A stretch of DNA of 64,000 nucleotides. It comes from Sorangium cellulosum So0157-2 (lineage in GTDB: Bacteria > Myxococcota_A > Polyangia > Polyangiales > Polyangiaceae). The notes beneath the pieces are model-generated. The model did no database searches and was not told the origin of the DNA. It saw only the letters and a program-made list of their open reading frames with translations. Below, piece after piece: positions 39,599 to 48,358 of the stretch. A program made the position numbers and the translations under genes. Position 1 is the stretch's first letter, and each line of letters begins with the position of its first letter. The stretch spans positions 6,772,001 to 6,836,000 of the forward strand of contig NC_021658.1 of NCBI RefSeq assembly GCF_000418325.1, written 5' to 3'.

Positions 39599-40237
39599 AT
39601 GACGCCCTGGCTCACGCTGGCGCTCCTCGGCGCCTATCATGGCATCAACCCGGGCATGGGCTGGCTGTTCGCGGTCGCGCTCGGCCTGCAGGAGAAGAGC
39701 GGCCGCGCCGTGCGGCGGGCGCTCGTGCCGATCGCGATCGGCCACGCCGCCTCGATCGCGCTCACCGTCGCGCTGCTCGGGCTCGGGCTCGCGAGCGTGC
39801 CCGCCGCGGCGCTCCGCTGGATCACGGCGATCGCGCTGATCGGGTTCGGCGCGCTCAAGCTCGTGAGGCCGCGCCACCCGAGGTGGGTCGGGATGCGCGT
39901 CGGCTTCCGCGATCTGACCTGGTGGTCCTTCCTGATGGCCACCGCGCACGGCGCCGGGCTCATGCTGCTCCCGGTCTTCCTGCTCGGCGCGGACAACCCG
40001 GCGCCGTGCCATGGCGCCGGGTGTCACAACGCGGCTGGCCTGTCGCTGACGAGCCCCGCGGGCTACCTCGCCGCCGTCCTCGTGCACACGGCCGCCATGA
40101 TGGCGGCGGCCGCGGCGGTCGCGCTCGTGGTCTACCACAGGCTCGGCGTCGCGATCCTCCGCACCGCCTGGTTCAACCTCGATCGGGCGTGGGCTGCCGC
40201 GCTCATCGGGGCCGGCGTCATCGCGATCCTGGTCTGA
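39599..40237 (+). CDS. Multi-pass membrane protein, possibly UreH/NicO-like
   Basis: 212 aa with about six hydrophobic segments. It has an N-terminal motif GAYHGINPGMGWLFAVALGL, similar to the HxxNPGMG of UreH/HupE-like or metal-transport membrane proteins, and a His/Cys-rich loop PAPCHGAGCHNAAG between TM4 and TM5, which could bind a metal. It starts 6 bp after the SBP56 stop, so it is in the same operon, possibly supplying or exporting a metal needed by that enzyme; this is inference. Confidence 0.65.
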   Translation: MTPWLTLALLGAYHGINPGMGWLFAVALGLQEKSGRAVRRALVPIAIGHAASIALTVALLGLGLASVPAAALRWITAIALIGFGALKLVRPRHPRWVGMRVGFRDLTWWSFLMATAHGAGLMLLPVFLLGADNPAPCHGAGCHNAAGLSLTSPAGYLAAVLVHTAAMMAAAAAVALVVYHRLGVAILRTAWFNLDRAWAAALIGAGVIAILV

Positions 40238-40253
40238 CGCCGGTCACCCGCCC

Positions 40254-40319
40254 GTCGATTCGCCGTCGATTCGCCGTCGATTCGCCGCCAATTCGGCGTC
40301 GATTCGCCGTCAATTCGCC
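40254..40319. repeat. 11-bp tandem repeat, six units
   Basis: Six 11-mers: GTCGATTCGCC at 40254, 40265, 40276 and 40298, with variants GCCAATTCGGC (40287) and GTCAATTCGCC (40309). It lies between convergent genes; the last unit contains the stop codon of the minus-strand GH43 gene (40310-40312). Confidence 0.9.
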
Positions 40320-41965
40320 ACGACGAGCTGCCACCGCTGCTCCTCGCCGCCGCTGCTCCCCCGCTGCTCGATCGCGGCGGCGTCCTCGGTCGAGGCCTGG
40401 ACGACCCCGACCAGCTTGCCGCTGTTCTTGTTCCTGATCTGAAAATCGCCGCCGCCAAGATCGATGAAGAGCCACGCCTGGTTGTCGCCGTCGTGGTCCG
40501 TCCATTGCTTCAGCGCGATCCCGTCGCTCTTCGACTCGTCGGGGACGTCCAGCACCTTGCCGCTCTTGACGTTGGTCAGCCGGAAGTAGCCCGCGCCGTT
40601 GTAGTTGAGGCTCCACTTCTGGTTGTCACCGCCGTCGTCCGCGCTCTGGACCACCGCGGCCCCGTCCTCGGACGACGCGCCCGCGACCGTCATCACCTTG
40701 CCGCTCCTCCTGTTCATGAGCTTGAAGCGGTTCGTCGCCCCGGTGACGCTCCCCGCCGCCGTGTCGATGGTCAGCGTGTTGTTCCAGCTCATGCTCATCG
40801 TCGTGTCCGAGGGGAACGAGATCGGCTGCCACACATAGGTCGAGTCGTTGACCCGCCCGCCCCAGGCGCCCGCCCAGCGATCCCCCATGTACAGGTAGGC
40901 CGTCCCCGCGCTCCCCTGGACCGGGAGCACGTAGGTCGACTGGGAGTGGTAGGTCGTGCCGTCGGCGACGTTGGTCATCGTCGACCAGCCGCGCTCGAGG
41001 GAGCGGGAGGTCGCGTACTTGGCCTGGTTGGGGTCCCAGCCCGTGGCCCCGGACGTCAGCAGGAAATAGACGCCGTTCCGCTTAAACAACGCCGGCGCCT
41101 CCCGGTGTCCGCCGGGGAACAGCACGGCAGCCAGCCGGTCCACCGCCAGGTAGTCGGGGGTCAGCGCGTAGAGGTTGAGATCGTAGTTCTCGTTCGACGC
41201 CGAGATGAAGTAGCCCTTGCCGTCGTCGTCGACGAAGAGGCCGCAGTCCCGGGACATGTACCCGGGTTTTCCATGGTCGGTCACCCCGGTGCCCGCGAGC
41301 GGCCGGAAGCTGCCATGATACGTGTAGTCGCCGTCCACGGTGCTCGCGCTCGCGACCGCGGCCCGGGCCTCGCCGTAGTTCACCCCGTTCTCCCAGTGCA
41401 TCCACATCACGTATTTGCCCGTGGACGCGTTGTAGACCACCTTCGGCCGCTCGATGTTGGCCGGGTCGAGGTCCTCGTCGGAGTCCATGGTGAGCACATG
41501 GTTCCTGAACTCCCAGCGCCGCAGGTCCGACGAGCGGTAAGCGGACACGGCATAGAACGTCCCGTCCGGGTTCCGGTTCTCGCCGAACCAGTAGTAATAG
41601 GAGCCCACCTTGATCACCCCGCCCCCGTGCGCCTGGATGGGATTGCCCGAGGTGTCGGTCCACTGAATGCCGTTGACCAAAGGCCCGACCGGCGGGAGCG
41701 GCCCCGGGCCGCCGCCCTCGCCGGCAGACCCGCCGTCGCCGGGCGCGCCGCCGTCGCCGGGCCCACCGCCGACGCCGGAGGCGCCGACCCCCGAGGTGAC
41801 GCCGCCGCCGGGCGCGCCGCCGCCGCCGGAGGCGCCGACCCCCGAGGTGGCGCCGTCCCCGGGTGTCGCGCTCCCGGCGCCCTCGGCCGTACCGGCATCG
41901 CAGGCCGCGAGGCCGAGGCCCGCGACCAGCAGGCACACCATCGGAGACAAGGAATCGAGACGCAT
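40310..41965 (-). CDS. GH43-family glycoside hydrolase lipoprotein with ricin-type carbohydrate-binding domain
   Basis: 551 aa. A signal peptide ending LAAC makes it a lipoprotein, followed by an 80-residue Gly/Ala/Pro-rich linker. The catalytic part (about 95-400) is a five-bladed propeller resembling GH43 subfamily 24 exo-beta-1,3-galactanases: IQAHGGGVIKVGSYYYWFGE, NIERPKVVYN, CGLFVDDDGKGYF, REAPALFKRNGVYFLLTSGA. The C-terminal 140 residues are a ricin-B/CBM13 trefoil with three QxW motifs (NQKWSL, NQAWLF, EQRWQL). Probably releases galactose from arabinogalactan-type chains at the cell surface. GGAGG 6 nt before ATG 41965. Confidence 0.85.
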   Translation of the reverse strand: MRLDSLSPMVCLLVAGLGLAACDAGTAEGAGSATPGDGATSGVGASGGGGAPGGGVTSGVGASGVGGGPGDGGAPGDGGSAGEGGGPGPLPPVGPLVNGIQWTDTSGNPIQAHGGGVIKVGSYYYWFGENRNPDGTFYAVSAYRSSDLRRWEFRNHVLTMDSDEDLDPANIERPKVVYNASTGKYVMWMHWENGVNYGEARAAVASASTVDGDYTYHGSFRPLAGTGVTDHGKPGYMSRDCGLFVDDDGKGYFISASNENYDLNLYALTPDYLAVDRLAAVLFPGGHREAPALFKRNGVYFLLTSGATGWDPNQAKYATSRSLERGWSTMTNVADGTTYHSQSTYVLPVQGSAGTAYLYMGDRWAGAWGGRVNDSTYVWQPISFPSDTTMSMSWNNTLTIDTAAGSVTGATNRFKLMNRRSGKVMTVAGASSEDGAAVVQSADDGGDNQKWSLNYNGAGYFRLTNVKSGKVLDVPDESKSDGIALKQWTDHDGDNQAWLFIDLGGGDFQIRNKNSGKLVGVVQASTEDAAAIEQRGSSGGEEQRWQLVVAN

Positions 41966-42105
41966 GATGCCCTCCAGAAGGAGCACCATCTCGAGTCCTT
42001 CAACCAGGCTTGTCAAGGCCTTCTCGCGCGCTATGGCAGCGCTGGGATGTTCCGCTCTCGTGCGAACACCCAGCCTCGACGATCTCGACCGCTCGTGCCC
42101 GCCGA

Positions 42106-43113
42106 TCAGCGCGCGCCCGCCGGAAGCCCCGGCGCGGCGTTCGGGGCGGCGAGCTTGTACCGGTTGCGGGCCCACGCCGCGACGTCCGCGACCTGCCGCT
42201 CCACGGGAGTCGCCGACCAGCCGAAGGTCTCGCGGAATCGCGTGTCGTCGATGACATAAGGCACGTCCCACTGGTACGCCATCTCGACGGCCTCGCGCAC
42301 GAACGGCGAGAACAGGCCCACCGCGCGCAGCGCGAGGCGCGGGACCCGCGCGACCTCCACCTCGACCCCGAGCGCGCGGCCGAGGCGCCGCGCGAGCGCG
42401 CGCGTGCTCTCGGCGGGCGCCGTCGGCAGGTGCCAGATGTGGCCCATGGCCTCTTCCCGATCGCCCAGCGTCACGAGGCCGCGCGCCACGTCCTCCACGT
42501 ACGTATAGGAGTGGGGTACGTCGGGATCGCCCATGCACTCCACGGCCTTTCCGGCGAGCGCGCGCGTATAGAAGCGCTCGCCCCAGGCGGACAGCGGCAC
42601 GTTGGCGCCGAAGAAGTCGCTGGCGCGCCCGATGGCGACGCGCACGTCGCCGCGGCGCTGGGCCCCGAGGCGCATCTCCTCGAGATCGACGCGCAGCGCG
42701 CCCTTCTTGCTGCAAGGGCGGCGCGGCGAGCCCTCGCGCATCGGCCCGTCGGGCACGCCGTACATGTAGAGGCAATCGAGCGCCACGAGCTTCGCGCCCG
42801 CCTTGCTCGCGCCGTGCACGGCGCCCCGCGCGATGGGAAGGAGCTGCGTGGGCCAGAGATGGTAAGGCGGGTTCATGCAATCGTAGACCACGCTCGCGCC
42901 GCGCGCGGCCTCCTCGGCAAAGGCGAGATCGGTGATGTCGCCGCACACCGACGTGAGCCCCGGCCGCTCCGGAGCGCGGCGGGTGCGCTGCACCAGGCGC
43001 ACGCGATGGCCGCGCGCGAGCAGGAGATCCGCGACGCGCGGGCCGATCTGGCCGGCGCCGAGCACGACGTGGAGCTGGGGAGAGGAGCCCGGGGCGGGCG
43101 ATGCGTTGTTCAT
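42106..43113 (-). CDS. NAD(P)-dependent epimerase/dehydratase-like protein
   Basis: 335 aa. Rossmann start is HVVLGAGQIGPRVADLL (GxGxxG), then CGDITDLAFAEEAARGASVV and YDCMNPPYHLWP, with LDCLYMYG in place of the usual SSxxVYG and no clear YxxxK, so it is an atypical SDR. SYTYVEDVARGLVTL and the C-terminal AYQWDVPYVIDDTRFRETFG fit extended SDR proteins. The substrate is unknown. Start at ATG 43113, without a strong ribosome-binding site. It runs in the same direction as the DUF1552 gene, 164 bp away. Confidence 0.8.
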   Translation of the reverse strand: MNNASPAPGSSPQLHVVLGAGQIGPRVADLLLARGHRVRLVQRTRRAPERPGLTSVCGDITDLAFAEEAARGASVVYDCMNPPYHLWPTQLLPIARGAVHGASKAGAKLVALDCLYMYGVPDGPMREGSPRRPCSKKGALRVDLEEMRLGAQRRGDVRVAIGRASDFFGANVPLSAWGERFYTRALAGKAVECMGDPDVPHSYTYVEDVARGLVTLGDREEAMGHIWHLPTAPAESTRALARRLGRALGVEVEVARVPRLALRAVGLFSPFVREAVEMAYQWDVPYVIDDTRFRETFGWSATPVERQVADVAAWARNRYKLAAPNAAPGLPAGAR

Positions 43114-43277
43114 GAGCCCAGGATGGTTCTTGCAACGGCGCAAGACAACGCCCGGAAACTGCAAGCGGCGGCGGCAAAAATGCAAGACCCGAGAGGGCGC
43201 GGCGCCGGCGAGGCACGGCCGCGACCGAGGAAGATCGCGGCGCCATGGGGCGCGTGTGTCCCGCCGGCGGGGGGCGG

Positions 43278-44648
43278 TCAGGTGAGGCCGGGGAGCGGCC
43301 CGGTGCAGAACTGGGGGTCGCCGAAGGTCGTGTCGTCGGTCCCCATCGCGTTCGCGATCGAGACCAGCAGGTCGTTGTGCTGGCGGGCGGAGCCGCCGTT
43401 CGCCAGGTAGTCCACGAAGCGGCCGGTGCGGAAGGCCCCGCCCGCGCTGCCGGCGAGCAAAAACGGCATGTTCGTGAGCGCGTGCTGCGTCGACTCGCTG
43501 ATCTCGGTGACCCACAGGACCACGGTGTTGTCGAGGAGCGTGCCGTCCCCCTCCGCGTACGAGTCGAGCTTGCCGAGCAAGTAGGCGAGCTGCTCCGCGA
43601 ACCACGTGTGGATCTTCGAGTACTGCGCCTTGCCCTGGGTGTCCCACTGGTGGGAGATGGCGTGGTGGTTCCCCTGGAGATCGAGGAACGGATAGAGGTG
43701 CTCGCTCTCGGCGTACGACCACTGGATCGTGCAGATCCGGGTGAGGTCGCACGCGAGCGCCGCGGCCGCCATATCCATCTGGAGCTTGCCGATGGCGGGC
43801 ATGTTCGCGTCGTCCGAGAGGTCGATGCGATCGCCGAGCGCCGGGCCCTGGCAGCTCGCGGTCGGGCCGCCGCCGCTCGACGAGCTGCCGCCGGCCAGGC
43901 GCGCCTCGATGTCCTGGATCGACTGCAGGTGCGCGTCGAGCTTCACGCGATCTTCCCGGCCGATGCGGGGCCGCACGTCGGCGATGTCCTCGCGGAGGAT
44001 GTCGAACACGGTCCGCCGCTGCGCGCGGAGCCGATCGAGCGCATCGGAGCTGCCCTGGCCCTGGCCCGGCACCGTGGCCCCGAAGAGCTGCTCGAACGTG
44101 TCGTAGGGATCCTCGCGCGGCGGGATCGGCTGATCGGGCCCGGCGTAGCAGATCCGGCCGCGCACCTCCGCGTCGCGGACCTGGACGCCGAGCTCCAGGG
44201 TGCGAAACAGCGTCGGGGGCTTCAGCTTGTTCGCGATGTGCTGGTCGAGCGAGATCCCGGACGACCAGCCGGCGTTGTTGGAGTTGAAGCTCCGGAAATT
44301 GCCCCGGAGCAGCGCCCGCCCCGTGAGCAGGCCGCCGATGCCCCGCGCGTGCTCGGAGCCGATGTTGGAGTTGACCACGACGTTCATGTTGATCCCGCGC
44401 AGCGGGATCAGCTTCGCCTTGAACGGCGAGAGCGGCTGCAACAGCGGGCTCAGCGTGAAGTTGGTCTCGGTGCCCTGGGGCATCCATTGCGACTCGAGCG
44501 TGCCGTTCGGCGTGTAGAACACCACGAAGCGCTTGGGCGCGGTGGTCTCGTCCCCGCGGGCCAGCTCGGAGTTGAGCAGCGGGATCGTCGCCGTCGCCGC
44601 CAGCGCGCCCTGGAGCATCCGCCGCCTGGAGATCATTCGCTGTCTCAT
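43278..44648 (-). CDS. DUF1552 family exported protein
   Basis: 456 aa. The N-terminus MISRRRMLQGALAATATI has a Tat-like RRxxLQ motif. Family blocks are KRFVVFYTPNGTLES, LLSPF-type LIPLRGINM, GIGGLLTGRAL, GISLDQHIA and a C-terminal HHAISHQWDT followed by ADxL-like ELAYLLGKLDS and TVVLWVTEISES. Members occur in planctomycetes and myxobacteria beside DUF1592 proteins and have no known function; some resemble sulfatase-fold enzymes. GGAG lies 5 nt before the ATG. The start is 1 bp after the DUF1592 stop, so the two are coupled. Confidence 0.88.
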   Translation of the reverse strand: MRQRMISRRRMLQGALAATATIPLLNSELARGDETTAPKRFVVFYTPNGTLESQWMPQGTETNFTLSPLLQPLSPFKAKLIPLRGINMNVVVNSNIGSEHARGIGGLLTGRALLRGNFRSFNSNNAGWSSGISLDQHIANKLKPPTLFRTLELGVQVRDAEVRGRICYAGPDQPIPPREDPYDTFEQLFGATVPGQGQGSSDALDRLRAQRRTVFDILREDIADVRPRIGREDRVKLDAHLQSIQDIEARLAGGSSSSGGGPTASCQGPALGDRIDLSDDANMPAIGKLQMDMAAAALACDLTRICTIQWSYAESEHLYPFLDLQGNHHAISHQWDTQGKAQYSKIHTWFAEQLAYLLGKLDSYAEGDGTLLDNTVVLWVTEISESTQHALTNMPFLLAGSAGGAFRTGRFVDYLANGGSARQHNDLLVSIANAMGTDDTTFGDPQFCTGPLPGLT

Positions 44649-44649
44649 C

Positions 44650-46362
44650 TCACTCCTCCTCTGCCGCGATCGCGCTGCGGAACATGAACGCCTCGGTCTG
44701 CGTCGTGGCCACGATGAGCTCCACGAGATCGCCCTCGGAGGCGTGGAACCCGCCGCGCAGCCGGTCGAGCGAGCAGCCGTCGCCGTCCGTCTCGAAGCGG
44801 CCCGACGCGTAGCGGAACCACTGGGTCGCGAGGCACTCGCGGACCTGCTCGCTCCCGGCGAGCCGCTCCGCCAGCTCGCGGACGCCGACGAACGGCCCAT
44901 CCACGTCCGTGGACCGGAAGATCTCGCCCGAGCTGTCGATCACCTGCCCGCCCTCCTCGGTGCGGTAGGCGCCGACAGCATCGTAGTTCTCGAACGCGAA
45001 GCCGATGGGATCCATCAGCTGATGGCAGCCGGCGCACGACGCGTCGGAGGAGTGCTGCTGGAACCGCTCGCGCGCCGTGGCGCCCTCCTCGCCCGTGGGC
45101 GGCGTGAGGTCGACGTCGTCCGGGGGCGGCGGCGGCTCGTAACACAGGAACTTCTGCCGGATCGCCTTGCCGCGCAGGACCGGAGACGTCTGATCCGGGT
45201 GCGCATGGACGGCCAGGAACGCGGGCTGCGTGAGCAGCCCGGCGCGCTGCTCGGGCGGGAGCTCGACGAGCTGGGGCGTGGTCGTGCCGGGCGGAACCGA
45301 CACGCCGTACAGCTCGGCGACCGGCTCGGTGGCAAAGCCGACGGGCAGCGTGAGCAAACTCGACAGCTTCCGGTCCCCCGACCACAGCACGTGCTCGATG
45401 AACGCGGGCGTCTCGGCGCGCATCCCCGCGACGAGCTCATCGTCGAACCCGGGGAAGGCGCTCTCCTGCTTGACGATGGTCTCGAGCCTCCCGAGGTTGA
45501 GCCACTGCTTGTAAAATTCCGCAATGGCCAGGCGCGCCCGCGGGCTCTCGAGCATCTCGCGGGTTCGCTCGGCGAGCTGCTCGCGGGTCTCGAGCAATCC
45601 GGCCTCGGCGGCCGCGAGCAGCTCGTCGTCGGGGCCCGACGCCCAGACGAGGTAGGAGAGGCGGGACGCCATCTCGTACGGATCGAGGCGCACCTTCGGC
45701 GCGGAGCCGTCGAGATCGTGGCGCAGCTCCAGGCGGAACAGGAACTTCGGCGACTGCAGCGCGGCCCGGATGACCACCTCGATCCCCTCGCGCAGCGACC
45801 CGCCCGTGCGCCCCGCGTCGTAGGCGCGCATCAGCCGATCGACGTCCTCTGGCGCGAGCGGCCGGCGGTACGCGCGCCGGCCGAAGGTCTCGATGAACTT
45901 CCGCGCGCACGCCGCCTCCGCCTCGGCCTGGCCCTCGACGGCGGCCGGGTCGCACGGCACTAGCTTCGACAGATCGCCCGCCACGGCCTCGGCCGCGAGC
46001 GCCTCGGCGGCCAGCAGGTATTTCTCGGCGTGCAGCGACGATATCGTCAGCACCGACGCGTTGTTGTTGAACCCGCCGGCGACCTCGTCCACCGGGAATT
46101 GATCGGCAGGGGTGAGCGACGTTCCGAGCAGATCTCGAACCGTGTTGTTGTATTCGAATCGCGTCAGGCGCCGCTGCGGCGCGAGGAGCCGCTCGGTCCC
46201 CGCGCACGCCTGCGGACCGCCTTGTCCGGACCCCGGGACGTCCTCCCCGTCCCCGCCGCCCGCCGCCCCGATCCTCCCGTCGCACCCGGCCGCGAGCGTC
46301 AGCGCGAGCGTCGCGGTGGCCGCGAGACAACCTCGCCAGCGACGAACCCTTAAGTCAGCCAT
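44650..46362 (-). CDS. DUF1592/DUF1588 family protein with CxxCH heme motif
   Basis: 570 aa. The signal ends LAAGC (lipoprotein). The domain order is DUF1587 (LTRFEYNNTVRDLLG), DUF1595 (ETFGRRAYRRPL), DUF1592 (EGIEVVIRAALQSPKFLFRL, DPYEMASRLSYLVW), DUF1588 and DUF1585. A single CAGCH at 443-447 in CAGCHQLMDPIGFAFENYD is the c-type heme-binding motif at the DUF1588 core. The group is thought to be secreted cytochrome-like proteins in planctomycetes and myxobacteria, with unknown electron partners. GGAGG 7 nt before ATG 46362. Upstream gene of the DUF1552 pair. Confidence 0.9.
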   Translation of the reverse strand: MADLRVRRWRGCLAATATLALTLAAGCDGRIGAAGGGDGEDVPGSGQGGPQACAGTERLLAPQRRLTRFEYNNTVRDLLGTSLTPADQFPVDEVAGGFNNNASVLTISSLHAEKYLLAAEALAAEAVAGDLSKLVPCDPAAVEGQAEAEAACARKFIETFGRRAYRRPLAPEDVDRLMRAYDAGRTGGSLREGIEVVIRAALQSPKFLFRLELRHDLDGSAPKVRLDPYEMASRLSYLVWASGPDDELLAAAEAGLLETREQLAERTREMLESPRARLAIAEFYKQWLNLGRLETIVKQESAFPGFDDELVAGMRAETPAFIEHVLWSGDRKLSSLLTLPVGFATEPVAELYGVSVPPGTTTPQLVELPPEQRAGLLTQPAFLAVHAHPDQTSPVLRGKAIRQKFLCYEPPPPPDDVDLTPPTGEEGATARERFQQHSSDASCAGCHQLMDPIGFAFENYDAVGAYRTEEGGQVIDSSGEIFRSTDVDGPFVGVRELAERLAGSEQVRECLATQWFRYASGRFETDGDGCSLDRLRGGFHASEGDLVELIVATTQTEAFMFRSAIAAEEE

Positions 46363-46621
46363 ACCGTGACCTCCTACCGTCGTTCACAACCTACGGTGAT
46401 GCTTCGGCACGCGCTCAGCGACTCGGGCCAAGAAAATTGCACTCACGCCGAAGGCATCGTGTCTCACCGCTTCGCCGCGCCGGAACCAGGACCGCGATCC
46501 CCTGAATGCCCGCGCCGCGGCGCCTTGATCACGAGCGCGCCAGAAATCGGGACGCGCGCGGGCGCCGGGCTGCTCCGGGGGAGCGCCGGCGCGCCGCGCC
46601 ACGAGCGCGCGCTCCGGAGGA

Positions 46622-48325
46622 TTACGGGGTGTCCTCGACTCCGCTCCTGCCATCTTCATCATCCGCGGGCGCGGGCGCGCGGGAGGAGGCAGGCAGCCGC
46701 AGCCATCCATGCGCGGCGAGGAAGCGGCGCAGCGCCGGGTCGTCGGCGGACAGCGGCGGCAGGTACGCTCCGACGCGCTCGCGGCGCCACCACGCGCCGC
46801 TTCCGTCGCCGACGCGGGTGAAGCTGTACCGGTAGAGCTCGGCGCGGATGTACCGGGGCGGCGCGCCGGGAAACGGGTTCGTCCCGAGCAAGCGCTGCGC
46901 GCCCGGGTCGCCCGTGAGGAGCTTGTAGATGAAATGGACGAGCCACGGCTCGCTCTCGTAGCTCCCGAAGGCGGCGAACCAGATCTGCCAGTCGAGGCGG
47001 TAATGGTACGGCGTGATGACGCACGGGCGCCGGCGCACGTCGCCCGGCTTGCACGGCAGGTCGTATTCGAGCCACCGCGTCCCCTCCCCGAGCGCCTCGT
47101 CGCTCGTGCCCTCCAGGATCACCTCGTAGCGCTCGCGGCCGACGCTGCCGAACGCACCATAGGTGTTCACCAGACCGAAGCTGTCGAACGTGGCGTTCAT
47201 CGCCTGCCGCGGCGAGAGCAGGTTCATGACCGGGCTCACGCTGAGGCAGAGCACCAGGACCGCGAGCAGGGCGGCGGCGGCGCGGTGCGCGCGGGACGGC
47301 GAGCGCTCCTGCGAGCACTCCTGGGCGAGCGCCACGGCGCGCTCCCTGAGCCGCGCCGGAAAAAGCCGGCCGAGGGCGCCGTCGTCGAAGCAGGCGAGCG
47401 CCGGGACGATGGTGAGCCAGTTGAGGAAGGAGAGGTTGCCGCTCGCGATGAGCAGGACCTGGAAGAGCACGAGGAGCGCGCCGGCGGCGTGCCGGGCGCG
47501 GCGGGGGCCGAACGCGAACCAGGGGACGACCAGCTCGACGAGGTGATTGAACAGCGCGCCGAGCGCGTGCACCGGCCGCGGGAGCTGGTGAAGGTAATAG
47601 CTCAGCGGGTTCGGCACCGGCTGCGTCTCGTAATGATAGACAAGGCACGAGAGGTCGCGCCAGCACGGGTCGCCCCGGAGCTTGATGAGGCCGGCGCCGA
47701 GCATGATCCGGAAGATGAGCCAGCGGAAGAGCCAGATCACCACGACCGGCGGCGGCGGCGACCGGAACGGGCGGAGGCCGCGCACGGGACAGAGGAAGAC
47801 GGCCAGAAAGCCGGTCTCGGCGAGCTGGTGCTCCCAGCCGTAACCGTAGAAGACCTGCCCGATGTGCACGAACGAGAGGTAAAGCGCCCAGAGCGCGAGC
47901 TGCACGATCGCGTTGGTGACGCCGGCGCACACGGCGAGCGACAGCGCGACGCCGGCCCACGCGGCGGCGAGGAGGACGCCCTCGGAGGCGCCGAGCCACA
48001 GAAAGAGCGTGGGGAGCCGGCGGAACGCGGCGCCGGGCGAGCCGGTCACGGCGAGGAGGCGCTCGAGGAACCGGTCCGCCGGCAGGAGCCCGTCCGGGCC
48101 GAGGAGCGGGCCGAGCTGCCGGGCGAGCGAGAAGAACGCGATGAAGTAGACGAAGCCGAGCAGGCGGAGCAGGACGAAGCGCGTCAGCAGGTACGCGCGC
48201 GGAGGGCCGAGGAAGCGGCGGAGCGGGTGGCTCCGGAGGCGGCGGAGGAACGCGCCGTCGTCTTCGTCGGCCGGCGCTGCTTCGTCGGCCGGCGCTGCGG
48301 CGGGGGGCGGTGCTTCGCGAGCCAT
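46622..48325 (-). CDS. Lipase maturation factor (LMF1/LMF2) family membrane protein
   Basis: 567 aa with about eight to ten TM segments. Strong family blocks are FVHIGQVFYGYGWEHQLAE, FRIMLGAGLIKLRGDPCW, CLVYHYETQPVPNPLSYYLH and FGLVNTYGAFGSVGRERYE, then WLEYDLPCKPGDVRRRPC with HYRLDWQIWFAAFG. In animals LMF1 helps fold lipases in the ER. Bacterial homologues have no assigned role; a membrane lipid-linked function is likely. A basic Glu/Asp-rich C-terminal tail follows. It lies 33 bp downstream of the uricase stop, in the same direction. Confidence 0.9.
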   Translation of the reverse strand: MAREAPPPAAAPADEAAPADEDDGAFLRRLRSHPLRRFLGPPRAYLLTRFVLLRLLGFVYFIAFFSLARQLGPLLGPDGLLPADRFLERLLAVTGSPGAAFRRLPTLFLWLGASEGVLLAAAWAGVALSLAVCAGVTNAIVQLALWALYLSFVHIGQVFYGYGWEHQLAETGFLAVFLCPVRGLRPFRSPPPPVVVIWLFRWLIFRIMLGAGLIKLRGDPCWRDLSCLVYHYETQPVPNPLSYYLHQLPRPVHALGALFNHLVELVVPWFAFGPRRARHAAGALLVLFQVLLIASGNLSFLNWLTIVPALACFDDGALGRLFPARLRERAVALAQECSQERSPSRAHRAAAALLAVLVLCLSVSPVMNLLSPRQAMNATFDSFGLVNTYGAFGSVGRERYEVILEGTSDEALGEGTRWLEYDLPCKPGDVRRRPCVITPYHYRLDWQIWFAAFGSYESEPWLVHFIYKLLTGDPGAQRLLGTNPFPGAPPRYIRAELYRYSFTRVGDGSGAWWRRERVGAYLPPLSADDPALRRFLAAHGWLRLPASSRAPAPADDEDGRSGVEDTP

Positions 48326-48358
48326 CGGGCGCGAGAGGATAGCCCCCCCGCGCGCCGG

